Positions 17,834 through 27,381 of a stretch of 64,000 nucleotides of DNA are shown piece after piece. Each line of letters opens with the position of its first letter. The stretch's first letter is position 1. The notes below the pieces were generated by a model, which ran no database searches, was not told the origin of the DNA, and saw only the letters and a program-made list of their open reading frames with translations. The DNA comes from Pectinatus haikarae (lineage in GTDB: Bacteria; Bacillota; Negativicutes; Selenomonadales; Selenomonadaceae), in NCBI RefSeq assembly GCF_015732185.1, contig NZ_WIQM01000016.1, positions 62,001 to 126,000 on the forward strand, in the 5' to 3' direction. The translations under genes were made by a program, and so were the position numbers.

Positions 17834-18388
17834 ATGCTAAAACAGGAAAGCTCACTTACAGGGAAACATATACTTTTTGCTGTAAGTGGGGGCAACGCCG
17901 TATGGCAAAGTGTAGAGACAGTGACAAGATTGAAGCAGGCAGGTGCGGATGTTCATGTAGTAATGACAGCAAGTGCCTTAAAGTTTTTATCACCCGTAAG
18001 TTTTCAAAGAGCTTCCGGCAATAAAGTAGAAACTGATATGTGGGAAAAATTGACCGAGATGAGTTCATCTCATATACCACTATCCAAGCTGGCCGATATT
18101 GCCATAATTGCTCCGGCAACAGGCAATATTATAAGCAAACTTTCCTGTGCTATCGCGGATGATACACTCACGACCATGCTGCTGGCCTGTGAGTCCCCTA
18201 TTTTTATAGCACCATGCATGAATCCTGTCATGTATAAAAATCCTATAATGCAGGAAAATATTCTCCGTTTGAAAAAATATGACACTCATTATAAATTTAT
18301 AGAACCTGATGAAGATAAAAAGAAGGGAAAAATTCTGCCGCCTCAGGACATAATAGATGAAATCGAAAAATACTGTCTAACTATCTAA
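17834..18388 (+). CDS. CoaC-like flavoprotein (phosphopantothenoylcysteine decarboxylase family)
   Basis: A 184-residue single-domain flavoprotein of the homo-oligomeric FMN-containing Cys decarboxylase family. The catalytic His is in SSHIPLSKLAD and the FMN-binding segment is APATGNIISKL...IADDTLTT. The substrate-recognition motif reads PCMNPVMY instead of the usual PAMNxxMW. It lacks the CoaB ligase half found in bifunctional CoaBC. The ATG at 17834 follows GAGGGGG. It may be a stand-alone CoaC or a decarboxylase acting on another cysteine-containing substrate; the altered motif favours caution. Confidence 0.7.
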   Translation: MLKQESSLTGKHILFAVSGGNAVWQSVETVTRLKQAGADVHVVMTASALKFLSPVSFQRASGNKVETDMWEKLTEMSSSHIPLSKLADIAIIAPATGNIISKLSCAIADDTLTTMLLACESPIFIAPCMNPVMYKNPIMQENILRLKKYDTHYKFIEPDEDKKKGKILPPQDIIDEIEKYCLTI

Positions 18389-18402
18389 TATGTAGAATGT
18401 TA

Positions 18403-18474
18403 TTATCTGATATCAGCAAAAAAAGATTTTCTATCTCTTTTTAGGAGAAGGAAAATCTTTTTTATATCAGATAT
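18403..18474. terminator. Large bidirectional terminator hairpin
   Basis: The outer arms TATCTGATAT/ATATCAGATA enclose the inner arms AAAAAAGATTTTC/GAAAATCTTTTTT. It sits between the converging flavoprotein gene and the ABC transporter operon. Confidence 0.8.
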
Positions 18475-18487
18475 GTTTTGCAGAAAA

Positions 18488-19135
18488 TCAATAACTTTTT
18501 GCAGCTAAACGCTTATGCTCCCATCTGGCAAGCAAAGATAAACTGTAATTCAAGATAAAGTATATTAATGCAACGCAGCCCATGATCGCAAACAAGTGGC
18601 TGGTATCGCTATACCGGCCTATCAAAATCATGCTTCGTCCTGTAAGCTCTTCCGTTCCCACTGCCCACACAAAAGAAGAATCTTTTATCACCGTGGTAAA
18701 CTGAGAAACCATAGGAGGGATTACATTACGATATGCCTGCGGCAAAATGATATGATATACTATTTGCCATCTGCTGAACCCTTGAGAAAGAGCCGCCTCA
18801 AACTGCCCCTTCGACACGGAATTTATACCGCCGCGCACGATTTCCGCCATGATGGCCCCTGTGAATACAGACATAGCCAGTATGCCCGACATGGTCGGCG
18901 GCAGCGGTGTCATGAACCGCGCAATCAACACACATAAAAGACAAGGTATGTTTCGTACGACATCCACATAAATACCCGCTATATGTGCTAATACGGGTAT
19001 TTTCAAGTATCTGGCTATACCGATCATCGTGCCGAGCAAAACACTGAATATTATGGAAAAGAAGCCAATTTCCAAGGTGACTTTAAACCCACCCATTAAA
19101 AATAAAAAATTATTCGCTTCAAATAACTCTGCCAT
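18488..19135 (-). CDS. Polar amino-acid ABC transporter permease 2
   Basis: A 215-residue inner-membrane permease of the HisM/GlnP family, with about five membrane segments and the EAA coupling loop (AALSQGFSRWQIVYHIILPQAYRNVIPP). It is the last gene of a four-gene unit and starts 3 bp after the first permease. The two permeases should pair as a heterodimer with the ATPase at 20755 and the lipoprotein at 19810. The substrate is likely glutamate, aspartate or glutamine, judged from the binding protein. Confidence 0.88.
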   Translation of the reverse strand: MAELFEANNFLFLMGGFKVTLEIGFFSIIFSVLLGTMIGIARYLKIPVLAHIAGIYVDVVRNIPCLLCVLIARFMTPLPPTMSGILAMSVFTGAIMAEIVRGGINSVSKGQFEAALSQGFSRWQIVYHIILPQAYRNVIPPMVSQFTTVIKDSSFVWAVGTEELTGRSMILIGRYSDTSHLFAIMGCVALIYFILNYSLSLLARWEHKRLAAKSY

Positions 19136-19138
19136 TCA

Positions 19139-19810
19139 TCACACCTCAGCTTTCTTTTCCAGCTTATTGATGTATTTGCTCAGAAGAAAACATATAATCC
19201 AGTATGATACTCCTGCTGTAAAATATGCAGGTCCATAGTACATATTGCTTCCCGACCATGAGTCTGCCTGATACATCAGATCACCACCTGCTATCATAGC
19301 CAGCACCGATGTATTCTTTACAAGATTGATTGCCTGATTGGCCATAGCCGGCAGCATTACCTTCTTTGTCTGCGGCAGGATTATATACCACATAGCCTGC
19401 CAGTAATTGAATCCCTGTGACATAGCTGCTTCAAGCTGCCCTTTGGAAACAGACATGATGCCGCCGCGTACAGCTTCCGCCATATATGCTCCCGTATAAA
19501 CGCCAACGCCAATGATTCCGATCAGCAAAACCGGCATCACTATGTGAATATGCGGTAAAGCATTATAAATAAAGATAACTTGTATGACCAGTGGCGTGTT
19601 CTGAAAAAATTCGACATATACACGATTCAGTGCCCGAATAACCCTATTGGGAAAAACGCCGGCGATACCAAAAACTATCCCCAATAATATTGACAGGACA
19701 AGTGCCCCCACTGTCACTTCCAGAGTTGTAGTAAGTCCGTCAATAAAAAGCTCCCGTGCATCGAATAATGCCTGCCACTTATATAGTGCAAAAGGATTGT
19801 TGACATCCAT
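19139..19810 (-). CDS. Polar amino-acid ABC transporter permease 1
   Basis: A 223-residue membrane protein of the same HisM/GlnP family, with the coupling loop AAMSQGFNYWQAMWYIILPQTKKVMLPA. Its ATG overlaps the stop of the binding-protein gene (TAATG), which implies translational coupling. It is a paralogue of the next permease and presumably its dimer partner. Confidence 0.88.
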   Translation of the reverse strand: MDVNNPFALYKWQALFDARELFIDGLTTTLEVTVGALVLSILLGIVFGIAGVFPNRVIRALNRVYVEFFQNTPLVIQVIFIYNALPHIHIVMPVLLIGIIGVGVYTGAYMAEAVRGGIMSVSKGQLEAAMSQGFNYWQAMWYIILPQTKKVMLPAMANQAINLVKNTSVLAMIAGGDLMYQADSWSGSNMYYGPAYFTAGVSYWIICFLLSKYINKLEKKAEV

Positions 19811-20649
19811 TATTTATTAAGTTTCCATTTCACAAGAAGTTGATCCAATTCGCCGGAATCTTTCATTTCTTTTACTGTATCATTAATAATTTTAGCTAAT
19901 GCTTCATTTCCTTTTTTAGTTGCCGCGCCGTATTCCTGCGGTGCAAATTTATCCGGAAGAATTTTTGTTTGATCATCAATATAACCGGCGAGATTTGACG
20001 TATCCATAGCATAAGCCGAAGCACGTCCAGACATCAAAGCAGCCTTACATTCCGGATAGGTTGGAAATTCAGCAAATTTGACCTCTATACCGGCAGCCTT
20101 CGCCGCATCTTCTACTGCTTTTTTTGTCGTTGCTCCCTGAGGAACAGCAATAGTTTTACCGTTGAGATCTTTAATAGAGCTGATATTATCTGACTGTTTT
20201 ACCAATAGTCCCACAGGATCGGTATAATATGGCATACTAAAATCATATTGCTTTTTGCGTTCATCATTTATTGTATAGGTAGCAATAACAGTATCCAATT
20301 CACCGCTATCCAGTAATGGCCCGCGTGTCTTTGCTACAACAGGCGTAAATTCAATTTTTGAAGGATCATTGAATATTTTTTTGGCAATAGCTTTTGCCAA
20401 ATCAATTTCAAAACCTTCCAATTCACCACTATCGGGATTTTTATACCCGAACAAAGGAACATCTACTTTGCTGCCTACTTTAATATAGCCTCTGTCTTTA
20501 ATTGTTTTCATAATATCACCCGATGCTGCTGACGAAGAAGCTGATGAAGAGGAGGCCGAGTCTTCACTTCCACAGCCCGTGGCCAGTAAAGACAATCCTG
20601 TAATTGCAGTCAGAGCTAAAACCATTAATTTTTTCTTTGATAAAAACAT
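19810..20649 (-). CDS. Glutamate/aspartate-type ABC substrate-binding lipoprotein
   Basis: A 279-residue lipoprotein with signal sequence and lipobox LLATGC (lipidated Cys near residue 26), a Ser/Ala linker, then a family-3 solute-binding domain (KVGSKVDVPLFGYKNPDSGELEGFEIDLAKAIAK, TYTINDERKKQYDFSMPYY). The pattern is close to PEB1/GlnH proteins that bind aspartate, glutamate or glutamine. It would capture the amino acid in the periplasm for the two permeases downstream. The GGGAGGG site fits the ATG chosen. Confidence 0.88.
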   Translation of the reverse strand: MFLSKKKLMVLALTAITGLSLLATGCGSEDSASSSSASSSAASGDIMKTIKDRGYIKVGSKVDVPLFGYKNPDSGELEGFEIDLAKAIAKKIFNDPSKIEFTPVVAKTRGPLLDSGELDTVIATYTINDERKKQYDFSMPYYTDPVGLLVKQSDNISSIKDLNGKTIAVPQGATTKKAVEDAAKAAGIEVKFAEFPTYPECKAALMSGRASAYAMDTSNLAGYIDDQTKILPDKFAPQEYGAATKKGNEALAKIINDTVKEMKDSGELDQLLVKWKLNK

Positions 20650-20754
20650 AACTATTACCCTCCCAAATTAAAATTATTATCCTTCATATTTTTAAGATAA
20701 GTTTCTTAGCCAAATCTACTCGATAATCGAAACAACAAACTCAAAATAATGACC

Positions 20755-21477
20755 CTACAAAATTTTGCTGAGAAACTGCTGAGCTCTTTCATTCTGAGGA
20801 TTATCAAAAAAAGCTGACGGCGTTCCCGTTTCGAGGATCTGTCCGTCGGCCATAAAAATTACATGATCAGCCACTTCACGTGCAAATCCCATTTCATGTG
20901 TTACGCACACCATAGTAATACCACTGTGTGCCAAACCGACCATAACATCAAGAACCTCTTTTATCATTTCAGGATCAAGTGCTGATGTCGGTTCATCAAA
21001 AAGCATTATTTTAGGATGCATATTAAGGGCCCGTGCAATGGCCACACGTTGTTGCTGCCCACCGGAAAGCTGTGAAGGATAAGCACTTGCTTTATCTTTC
21101 AAACCCACTCTGGCGAGAAAATCCAGCCCGGACTGTTCAGCCTCATCTCTATTTTTTCCCTGAACCAGAATAGGTGCTATGGTTAAATTTTCCAAGACAG
21201 TTTTATGCGGATACAGGTTAAACTGCTGGAAAACCATTGCCGCTTCCTGCCGTATTTTTTTTAACTGGGCTTTCGATTTCATAAGATTAATGCCGTCAAC
21301 TGTTACTTCTCCACTATCGGGTTTTTCCAGTTGATTGATACAGCGTATCATTGTACTTTTTCCTGACCCGCTTGGGCCGATAACTACTACTTTTTCTGCC
21401 GGTTTCACGTGCAGATTTATATCTTTAAGAACATGATTATTGCCAAAATACTTATTAACGCCTGATAAATGTATCAT
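20755..21477 (-). CDS. Polar amino-acid ABC transporter ATPase
   Basis: A 240-residue ATPase of the GlnQ/HisP type: Walker [10 protein letters not shown] near residue 34, Q-loop [10 protein letters not shown], signature LSGGQQQR, Walker [14 protein letters not shown] and switch His in [13 protein letters not shown]. It is the first gene of the four-gene unit, with GGAGG before the ATG. A terminator-like hairpin in the leader suggests control by premature termination. Confidence 0.92.
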   Translation of the reverse strand: MIHLSGVNKYFGNNHVLKDINLHVKPAEKVVVIGPSGSGKSTMIRCINQLEKPDSGEVTVDGINLMKSKAQLKKIRQEAAMVFQQFNLYPHKTVLENLTIAPILVQGKNRDEAEQSGLDFLARVGLKDKASAYPSQLSGGQQQRVAIARALNMHPKIMLFDEPTSALDPEMIKEVLDVMVGLAHSGITMVCVTHEMGFAREVADHVIFMADGQILETGTPSAFFDNPQNERAQQFLSKIL

Positions 21478-21504
21478 TTTTTATCCTCCTTTTCTATAAA
21501 AGTA

Positions 21505-21543
21505 TAAAAAAAAACGCCGCGGTCGAATACAGACCATAGCGCC
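21505..21543 (-). promoter_or_regulatory. Leader hairpin with long T-run (candidate attenuator)
   Basis: On the minus strand the leader folds CGC-TAT-GGTC with GACC-GCG and is followed by about ten T. It lies between the predicted transcription start and the ATPase start codon. A 21-codon open frame starts within it but has no clear ribosome-binding site. Confidence 0.5.
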
Positions 21544-21562
21544 ATTGCTTAAGTATGGAATA

Positions 21563-21591
21563 AGTATAAATCATTAAATATATTTTGTCAA
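21563..21591 (-). promoter_or_regulatory. Promoter of the amino-acid ABC operon
   Basis: On the minus strand, TTGACA (21591-21586), a 17-bp spacer and TATACT (21568-21563) give a near-perfect sigma-A promoter directly upstream of the leader hairpin. Confidence 0.8.
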
Positions 21592-21712
21592 CACATTCAT
21601 ATATGTTAAATATATTAATAAATATCACTGTTTTTTATTAAAAAATGCATACTGTTCAAATATAAAGTTTATATATTATTAATAAAGAAAAATGAAAATC
21701 CGTAAAGATAAT

Positions 21713-21742
21713 ACAAAAGAGAGAAGACTGCTCTTCTCTCTT
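21713..21742 (-). terminator. Terminator after tRNA-Cys
   Basis: A perfect 11-bp stem (AAGAGAGAAGA/TCTTCTCTCTT) with a 4-nt loop and short T-run on the minus strand lies 12 bp past the tRNA. Confidence 0.75.
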
Positions 21743-21754
21743 ATATATACTGTA

Positions 21755-21829
<75 letters not shown>

Positions 21830-21996
21830 ACTAGAACGTGTATCATTATATATAATTTTTCTCGTATTGTCAATCTTTTTTTTCTTTCATTTCAATTTGC
21901 CTATTCTCTTCATAATTAATTGACGCCATATAATTTAATAGTTATACTTAATTATAGCAAATGAACTCAATAAAAACTATACTAGGAGGTATTTTT

Positions 21997-22584
21997 TTGA
22001 AGTATACAATAAGAATGTTGACTTTAACAGTGCTGTCTCTCTTTGTTTCACTCTCTGCAGTATTTGCTATGCCTGCAACCAAGGCCTCATTAATGGATGA
22101 ATCCTTTGATTTATCTTCTATTCATTCCATTGCTGTTGCTGCACCGAATTACATTCAGACAAAAACTGGACCTGCTCCGGACGCTGTGACAGCATTAATT
22201 GCCCAGACCGGCTTTGATTCCAGAGATTTGAAGAATATTACCATAATACCCTATTCAGTAATTGCTGAAAATATGAAAAACGAATCCGGTATTGATTTAC
22301 AAACTAGTGATAGAAATACGGCGAAAAAGCTGTTCAAAGAAAATGCGGCCAAATATGCCGATGCATATCTTGTAGTTACTATTGCCAACGACAGCCGTGT
22401 CGTGCTGTTTTACGATCTTTACTCTTCTAAGACGAGCTCATATCTGTACTCTTACAGAGTCATAGGCGGCGGTCAAGGTGACAACAATATAAATTCATAT
22501 AAATCCTTTAATGAACTTTTCTATAAAGGATTATCTGATTCTATAAAAGAGCAGCATAAAGACGATTCTAAAACTAAAAAATAA
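21997..22584 (+). CDS. Exported protein of unknown function, 195 aa
   Basis: I chose the TTG at 21997 because AGGAGG lies 7 bp upstream and a clean signal peptide follows (KYTIRMLTLTVLSLFVSLSAVFA, cleavage before MPATKA). The in-frame ATG at 21961 would place that site inside the gene. The mature part (about 170 residues) has no cysteine and no motif I can name; its pattern of strands and helices (IHSIAVAAPNYI, YADAYLVVTIAND) recalls small periplasmic stress or envelope proteins. It is a single-gene unit. Confidence 0.65.
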   Translation: MKYTIRMLTLTVLSLFVSLSAVFAMPATKASLMDESFDLSSIHSIAVAAPNYIQTKTGPAPDAVTALIAQTGFDSRDLKNITIIPYSVIAENMKNESGIDLQTSDRNTAKKLFKENAAKYADAYLVVTIANDSRVVLFYDLYSSKTSSYLYSYRVIGGGQGDNNINSYKSFNELFYKGLSDSIKEQHKDDSKTKK

Positions 22585-22721
22585 CAGGCAGGTAGCTTGG
22601 GTAAAAATTTTTCACACTAAAATTTAAAATTCATCATATTTTGATAGCTGTACATCAGCTTAAAATTGTCTGTAATAGACGAAAGATTGTCATATATGGA
22701 CTCTCCTATGAGTGTTGTCAT

Positions 22722-22771
22722 ATAAAAAGGCCGTTGCATAGATGATAATTTATGCAACGGCCCTTTTTATA
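22722..22771. terminator. Bidirectional terminator upstream of the arg cluster
   Basis: The long stem ATAAAAAGGCCGTTGCATA/TATGCAACGGCCCTTTTTAT has one extra C and a loop of about 10 nt. It separates the exported protein gene from argC. Confidence 0.85.
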
Positions 22772-22802
22772 GAAGTTTTTAAAAGATTTATCAATAACCA
22801 TG

Positions 22803-22832
22803 TTGCACTTTTATGCATAAAAGATGTATAAT
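22803..22832 (+). promoter_or_regulatory. argC promoter with possible ArgR site
   Basis: TTGCAC (22803-22808) and TATAAT (22827-22832) lie 18 bp apart. The overlapping sequence ATGCATAAAAGATGTAT resembles an ARG-box half-palindrome pair, which would let an ArgR repressor block the promoter. The operator call is tentative. Confidence 0.5.
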
Positions 22833-22869
22833 TATAAGGTAATTAGCAAATAAGGAGATGATTTATCGT

Positions 22870-23904
22870 ATGAAGGTCAGTATAATAGGCGCTACCGGTT
22901 ATGCAGGAGTTGAATTGCTGCGCATACTTCACAATCATCCAGAAGCTGATATAGCATATCTGACATCAGAGAGCAGCGCAGGTAAAAAAATATCTGACAT
23001 ATATGAGCATCTGCGCGGTATCTATGATCAGGTTCTTATAAGCATGGATAATATCAAACAAATCGCCGCCGAAAGTGATTTCCTTTTTATCTGTCTGCCG
23101 CATGGTCATGCCATGCAAGTCGGTAAAACAATTGAAAATCAAAATACGCGTATCATAGATTTGGGTGCCGATTATCGTTTCACGGACACAGCTGTTTATG
23201 AGGAATGGTACAGAGTAAAACATACACACAAAAATGCTGCCCGTGTTTACGGGCTTGCCGAGCTGCACAGACAAGAAATCAAAACAGCAAAAATAATAGG
23301 CAATGCCGGTTGTTATACTACAGCCAGTATATTGGCTCTTGCACCGTTGGTAAGGGAAGGTTTGATAGACCCGTCCACAATTATTATCGATGCCAAATCA
23401 GGTGTGTCCGGGGCAGGGCGTTCAGCAAAACTTGCGAATCATTTTCCTGAGCTATATGATAGTTTTAAAGCATATGCGGTCTCTTCACACAGACACACAC
23501 CGGAAATAGAACAGGAACTTTCTTCTCTGGCGGGAGAACATATCATTCTCAATTTTACGCCGCACCTGCTCCCAATGTCACGCGGTATTTTAAGCACCTG
23601 TTATGCAAATTTAACTGCCGGTACAGCTTATGAAAAAATCGACGATGCTTTTATTAAAGCGTACGGTTCAGAGTTTTTTATTCGTCTTCTTGGCCGAGGT
23701 ACATACCCTACCACAAAAAATGTTCGCGGCTCCAATTTTTGTGATATAGGCTGGCATATTGATGAAAGGACCGGCCGCGTAATCGTGCTGTCAGCTATTG
23801 ATAATCTGGTCAAAGGTGCAGCAGGACAAGCCGTGCAAAATTTCAACATTGCCTGTGGTTTTGAAGAAAATACTGGATTGCTGATGACACCGATATACCC
23901 TTAA
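22870..23904 (+). CDS. argC: N-acetyl-gamma-glutamyl-phosphate reductase
   Basis: This 344-residue NADPH-dependent enzyme makes N-acetylglutamate semialdehyde, the third step of arginine synthesis. It has the Rossmann motif GATGYAG, the catalytic Cys in GNAGCYTT and the segment KSGVSGAGR. I take the ATG at 22870, which fits the family N-terminus; an ATG at 22858 directly abuts the AAGGAG site. It is the first gene of argCJBDFGH. Confidence 0.95.
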   Translation: MKVSIIGATGYAGVELLRILHNHPEADIAYLTSESSAGKKISDIYEHLRGIYDQVLISMDNIKQIAAESDFLFICLPHGHAMQVGKTIENQNTRIIDLGADYRFTDTAVYEEWYRVKHTHKNAARVYGLAELHRQEIKTAKIIGNAGCYTTASILALAPLVREGLIDPSTIIIDAKSGVSGAGRSAKLANHFPELYDSFKAYAVSSHRHTPEIEQELSSLAGEHIILNFTPHLLPMSRGILSTCYANLTAGTAYEKIDDAFIKAYGSEFFIRLLGRGTYPTTKNVRGSNFCDIGWHIDERTGRVIVLSAIDNLVKGAAGQAVQNFNIACGFEENTGLLMTPIYP

Positions 23905-23937
23905 TTGATATAAACAACATATTTAGGAGGTTTTTTA

Positions 23938-25143
23938 ATGTTAAAAGAAGACAAGGCAGGTATAACATATGCGAAGGGATTTAAAGCCGCTGGAATAAAA
24001 GCAGGTATAAAAAAAAGCGGCAACCCTGATCTGGCTCTTATCGTAAGCGATAACGACGCAGCTGTAGCCGGCACATTTACCCAGAATAAGGTTGCCGCCG
24101 CACCTGTTTATGTTTCAAAAAAAGTAGTCAGCTCCGGCAGTGCACGAGCAATTATTGCCAATTCCGGTTGTGCTAATGCCTGCACGGGTCAGCAGGGAAT
24201 GGATGATGCAAAAAAAACTGCAGAATTAACAGCATCTCAGCTTGGCATAGAACCGGATGACGTTGTAGTCGCATCTACCGGCGTAATAGGCGTCACGCTG
24301 CCCATGGATAAAATCCAAACAGGCATAAAAACTGCTGCTGCTGTACTCAAGGCTGACGGAAGTGAAGCTGCAGCAAGTGCCATTATAACTACCGATACTT
24401 ATATAAAGTCGTTGACTACCAGCATGATCATAGACGGTAAGGAAGTCCGCATCGGTGCTATTGCCAAGGGTGCCGGAATGATCCAGCCCAATATGGCAAC
24501 AATGCTGTGCTTTATTACCACCGATGCCAATATAGATCAGGTTCGCCTCCAGCTCGCTCTTTCTGAGATAGTAGAAAAATCATTTAATATGATCTCGGTA
24601 GACGGGGATATGAGCACAAATGACATGGCAGTGATTTTTGCCAACGGACAGGCCGGAAACAAGAAAATTGTTAAAAATGATGCAGATTTTAAGATCTTTT
24701 ATGATGCATTATCCGAACTTTGCTGTGAAATGGCTCAAAAAATCGCCGCTGATGGAGAAGGCGCCACTAAGTTTCTGACAATTAATATTCATAATGCTGA
24801 AAATTTTGCAGACGCAAAAAAAATTGGCATGTCCATAGCAAACTCTCCTTTGGTAAAAACAGCCTTCTTCGGTCAGGATCCAAATTGGGGACGTGTTCTT
24901 TGCGCTGCAGGTTATGCCGATGCTAATATGATACCGGAAAAAACCGTGGTAAAATTCGGTAATATAACAGTTTATGAAAACGGTACAGGAGCTTCTTTTG
25001 ATAAAAAAGCCCTGCAGAAAATCATGGCAGAACATGACATTATCATCGATATAGACCTCAGCCTCGGTTCTACCGATGCCACTGTATGGACCTGCGATCT
25101 TTCCTATGAATATGTTAAGATAAATGGTGAATATCATACCTGA
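23938..25143 (+). CDS. argJ: Glutamate N-acetyltransferase/ornithine acetyltransferase
   Basis: A 401-residue enzyme that transfers the acetyl group from N-acetylornithine to glutamate, so that acetyl groups are recycled. The self-cleavage and nucleophile motif is visible as KGAGMIQPNMATML, with Thr the new N-terminus of the beta chain. No argA or argE gene is in the cluster, so the cyclic pathway is used. Some ArgJ proteins also use acetyl-CoA; the sequence does not decide that. AGGAGG precedes the ATG. Confidence 0.95.
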   Translation: MLKEDKAGITYAKGFKAAGIKAGIKKSGNPDLALIVSDNDAAVAGTFTQNKVAAAPVYVSKKVVSSGSARAIIANSGCANACTGQQGMDDAKKTAELTASQLGIEPDDVVVASTGVIGVTLPMDKIQTGIKTAAAVLKADGSEAAASAIITTDTYIKSLTTSMIIDGKEVRIGAIAKGAGMIQPNMATMLCFITTDANIDQVRLQLALSEIVEKSFNMISVDGDMSTNDMAVIFANGQAGNKKIVKNDADFKIFYDALSELCCEMAQKIAADGEGATKFLTINIHNAENFADAKKIGMSIANSPLVKTAFFGQDPNWGRVLCAAGYADANMIPEKTVVKFGNITVYENGTGASFDKKALQKIMAEHDIIIDIDLSLGSTDATVWTCDLSYEYVKINGEYHT

Positions 25144-25156
25144 GGAGTTGGCTGTT

Positions 25157-26047
25157 GTGGAATTTTCTGCCGAAATGAAGGCATCTATTCTGGTGGATGC
25201 CTTACCGTATATACAGAATTTTTACGGAAAAACCATTGTTATAAAATATGGCGGCAACGCTATGGTCAATGATGATCTGAAAAACAAAGTAATGCATGAT
25301 ATTGTGCTGATGAAATATGTGGGGATCCGCCCTATAATAGTTCACGGAGGCGGCCCTGATATAACAGGTTTTCTGAAAAAATTTGGCAAAGAATCTCGGT
25401 TTGTCAGCGGATTGCGTGTTACAGACAAGGAAACTGTCCAAATTGCTGAAATGGTACTTGTCGGTAAAATAAATTCAGAAATCGTCAGCCGCCTGAATAA
25501 ACTCAGCGTAAATGCCGTCGGGCTCAGCGGCAAAGATGCAAAGCTTATTATAGCAAAGAAAAAAATGGCTGTCATACATAACATGGACGGCAGCTCAGAA
25601 AAAATTGATATAGGCTTCGTAGGTGAAGTAGAAACGATTAATACAGAGCTTTTAAACGATCTTCTTGATCAAAACTATGTTCCTGTAATAGCACCGATCG
25701 GAACAGGCAGCGATGATTCCAGCTATAATATCAATGCTGATTATGTAGCGGCAGAAATTGCAGGGGCAATGCATGCTGAAAAACTGCTTCTTTTAACAGA
25801 TATTGAAGGTATCTATCATGATTATAATGATAAAAACACTTTTCTTTCTACATTGACCCAAAAACAAGTAAAAGATATGATTGCCAAAGGCGAAATCAGC
25901 GGCGGCATGATTCCAAAAGTGGAAGCGTGCCTCTGTGCCCTTGAAAAAGGCACCGGCAAAACCAGTATTATTGACGGACGCCAAGCGCATTCTCTTATCT
26001 TGGAACTTTTTACTTCACAGGGAATCGGCACACAGGTAATACGCTGA
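25157..26047 (+). CDS. argB: Acetylglutamate kinase
   Basis: A 296-residue amino-acid kinase that phosphorylates N-acetylglutamate, the usual feedback-controlled step. Typical motifs are VIKYGGNAM, VHGGGPDI and GGMIPKVEACLCAL. I prefer the GTG at 25157, which follows a GAGGAG site; an ATG at 25124 would overlap argJ and leave that site inside the gene. An N-terminal helix of about 20 residues before VIKYGG is present, as in arginine-sensitive hexameric enzymes. Confidence 0.92.
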   Translation: MEFSAEMKASILVDALPYIQNFYGKTIVIKYGGNAMVNDDLKNKVMHDIVLMKYVGIRPIIVHGGGPDITGFLKKFGKESRFVSGLRVTDKETVQIAEMVLVGKINSEIVSRLNKLSVNAVGLSGKDAKLIIAKKKMAVIHNMDGSSEKIDIGFVGEVETINTELLNDLLDQNYVPVIAPIGTGSDDSSYNINADYVAAEIAGAMHAEKLLLLTDIEGIYHDYNDKNTFLSTLTQKQVKDMIAKGEISGGMIPKVEACLCALEKGTGKTSIIDGRQAHSLILELFTSQGIGTQVIR

Positions 26048-26078
26048 GTATCGGTCTTAATATTAGGAGGTTATATAA

Positions 26079-27269
26079 ATGAAGGCTGAAGAAATATACA
26101 GTGAAGATGCCGCACATTATCTTCCTGTTTTTGCACGTTACAAAATAATTCTTGACCACGGCGAAGGACCTTACGTATATGATATACGCGGAGAAAAATA
26201 TCTCGATTATTTGGGCGGGATAGCTGTAAATGTTTTGGGCCATAATTATCCTGCTCTTGTGCAGGCAATAAGTCAGCAGGCCGCAAAAATGATCCACTGT
26301 TCCAATCTTTATTATACAGAAGCTCAGGCAACAGCTGCTGCTAAGCTGAGTGAAATAAGCGGCATGGACAGAGTGTTCTTCGGCAATTCCGGTGCAGAAG
26401 CAAACGAAGGTGCAATAAAGCTGGCCCGGAAATATGCTCACATATCCGATCCTGACAAATCACTCATAATAGCCGCAAATCATAGTTTTCACGGACGCAC
26501 ACTCGCCACGCTCACTGCCACAGGACAGCCCAAATACCATGAAGGCTTCGGACCTCTGCCTGAAGGCTTTACTCATGTGGACTACAATGATATAAAACAA
26601 CTGGAAGAAAAGATGGATGAAAAAACATGTGCAGTCATACTGGAAGCAATTCAGGGCGAAGGCGGTGTGCATGTTCCCGACGAAGATTATCTGCAAAAAG
26701 TACGTGCGCTTTGCGATAAATACAATGCCTTATTGATATTCGATGAAATACAATGTGGGATGGGACGCACCGGCACCTTTTTTGCCTATCAGCAATTTGG
26801 GGTCAAGGCAGACATTGTAACTCTAGCTAAAGGATTGGCAGGTGGTGTCCCCATAGGAGCTTTTATGACAAGCAATAAAATTGCGGCAGCTTTTCATGCC
26901 GGTGACCACGGTACGACCTTTGGCGGCAATCCGCTTGCCTGTGCGGCAGCAAATGTTGTTTTGGATGCCATTTCCCATGACGGACTTATGGAAAATGTAA
27001 AAAAAGTAGGCGCATATTTGACAGATCAGCTGAAGATGCTGCAGAGCAAATATCCGGCTCTTATCAAAGAAGTGCGCGGACGAGGTTTAATGATAGGCAT
27101 GGAAATAACCAAGCCGGGCAGAGATATAGTAGATGACTGCCTCAAAGAGGGTATGATAATTAACTGCACTGCGGGCAATGTACTGCGTTTTGTCCCTCCT
27201 TTGATAATAACCAATCGCCATGTTGATGAGTTGATCCCTGTTCTTGACGAAGTTTTCGCAAAATATTGA
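26079..27269 (+). CDS. argD: Acetylornithine aminotransferase
   Basis: A 396-residue pyridoxal-phosphate enzyme of the class III aminotransferases that converts N-acetylglutamate semialdehyde to N-acetylornithine. The PLP-binding Lys is in VTLAKGLAGG and the cofactor aspartate in LIFDEIQCGMGRTG. It follows argB by 31 bp with an AGGAGG site. It could also serve lysine synthesis as a diaminopimelate aminotransferase, as some ArgD proteins do. Confidence 0.94.
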   Translation: MKAEEIYSEDAAHYLPVFARYKIILDHGEGPYVYDIRGEKYLDYLGGIAVNVLGHNYPALVQAISQQAAKMIHCSNLYYTEAQATAAAKLSEISGMDRVFFGNSGAEANEGAIKLARKYAHISDPDKSLIIAANHSFHGRTLATLTATGQPKYHEGFGPLPEGFTHVDYNDIKQLEEKMDEKTCAVILEAIQGEGGVHVPDEDYLQKVRALCDKYNALLIFDEIQCGMGRTGTFFAYQQFGVKADIVTLAKGLAGGVPIGAFMTSNKIAAAFHAGDHGTTFGGNPLACAAANVVLDAISHDGLMENVKKVGAYLTDQLKMLQSKYPALIKEVRGRGLMIGMEITKPGRDIVDDCLKEGMIINCTAGNVLRFVPPLIITNRHVDELIPVLDEVFAKY

Positions 27270-27381
27270 TTTGGTTCGGCTGTCCATATTTTATCAGCGC
27301 ATTATAAAATCATGATATATATTTTCCAAAGCAAATATTTTTAATTAAAATATAGCAATACATTATCAAGGAGGTTTTTTT

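Noticed and set aside
22585-22869. A T-box or other amino-acid riboswitch before argC
   Set aside because: Only a terminator belonging to the upstream gene and a promoter with a possible ArgR site were found; no T-box sequence was seen.
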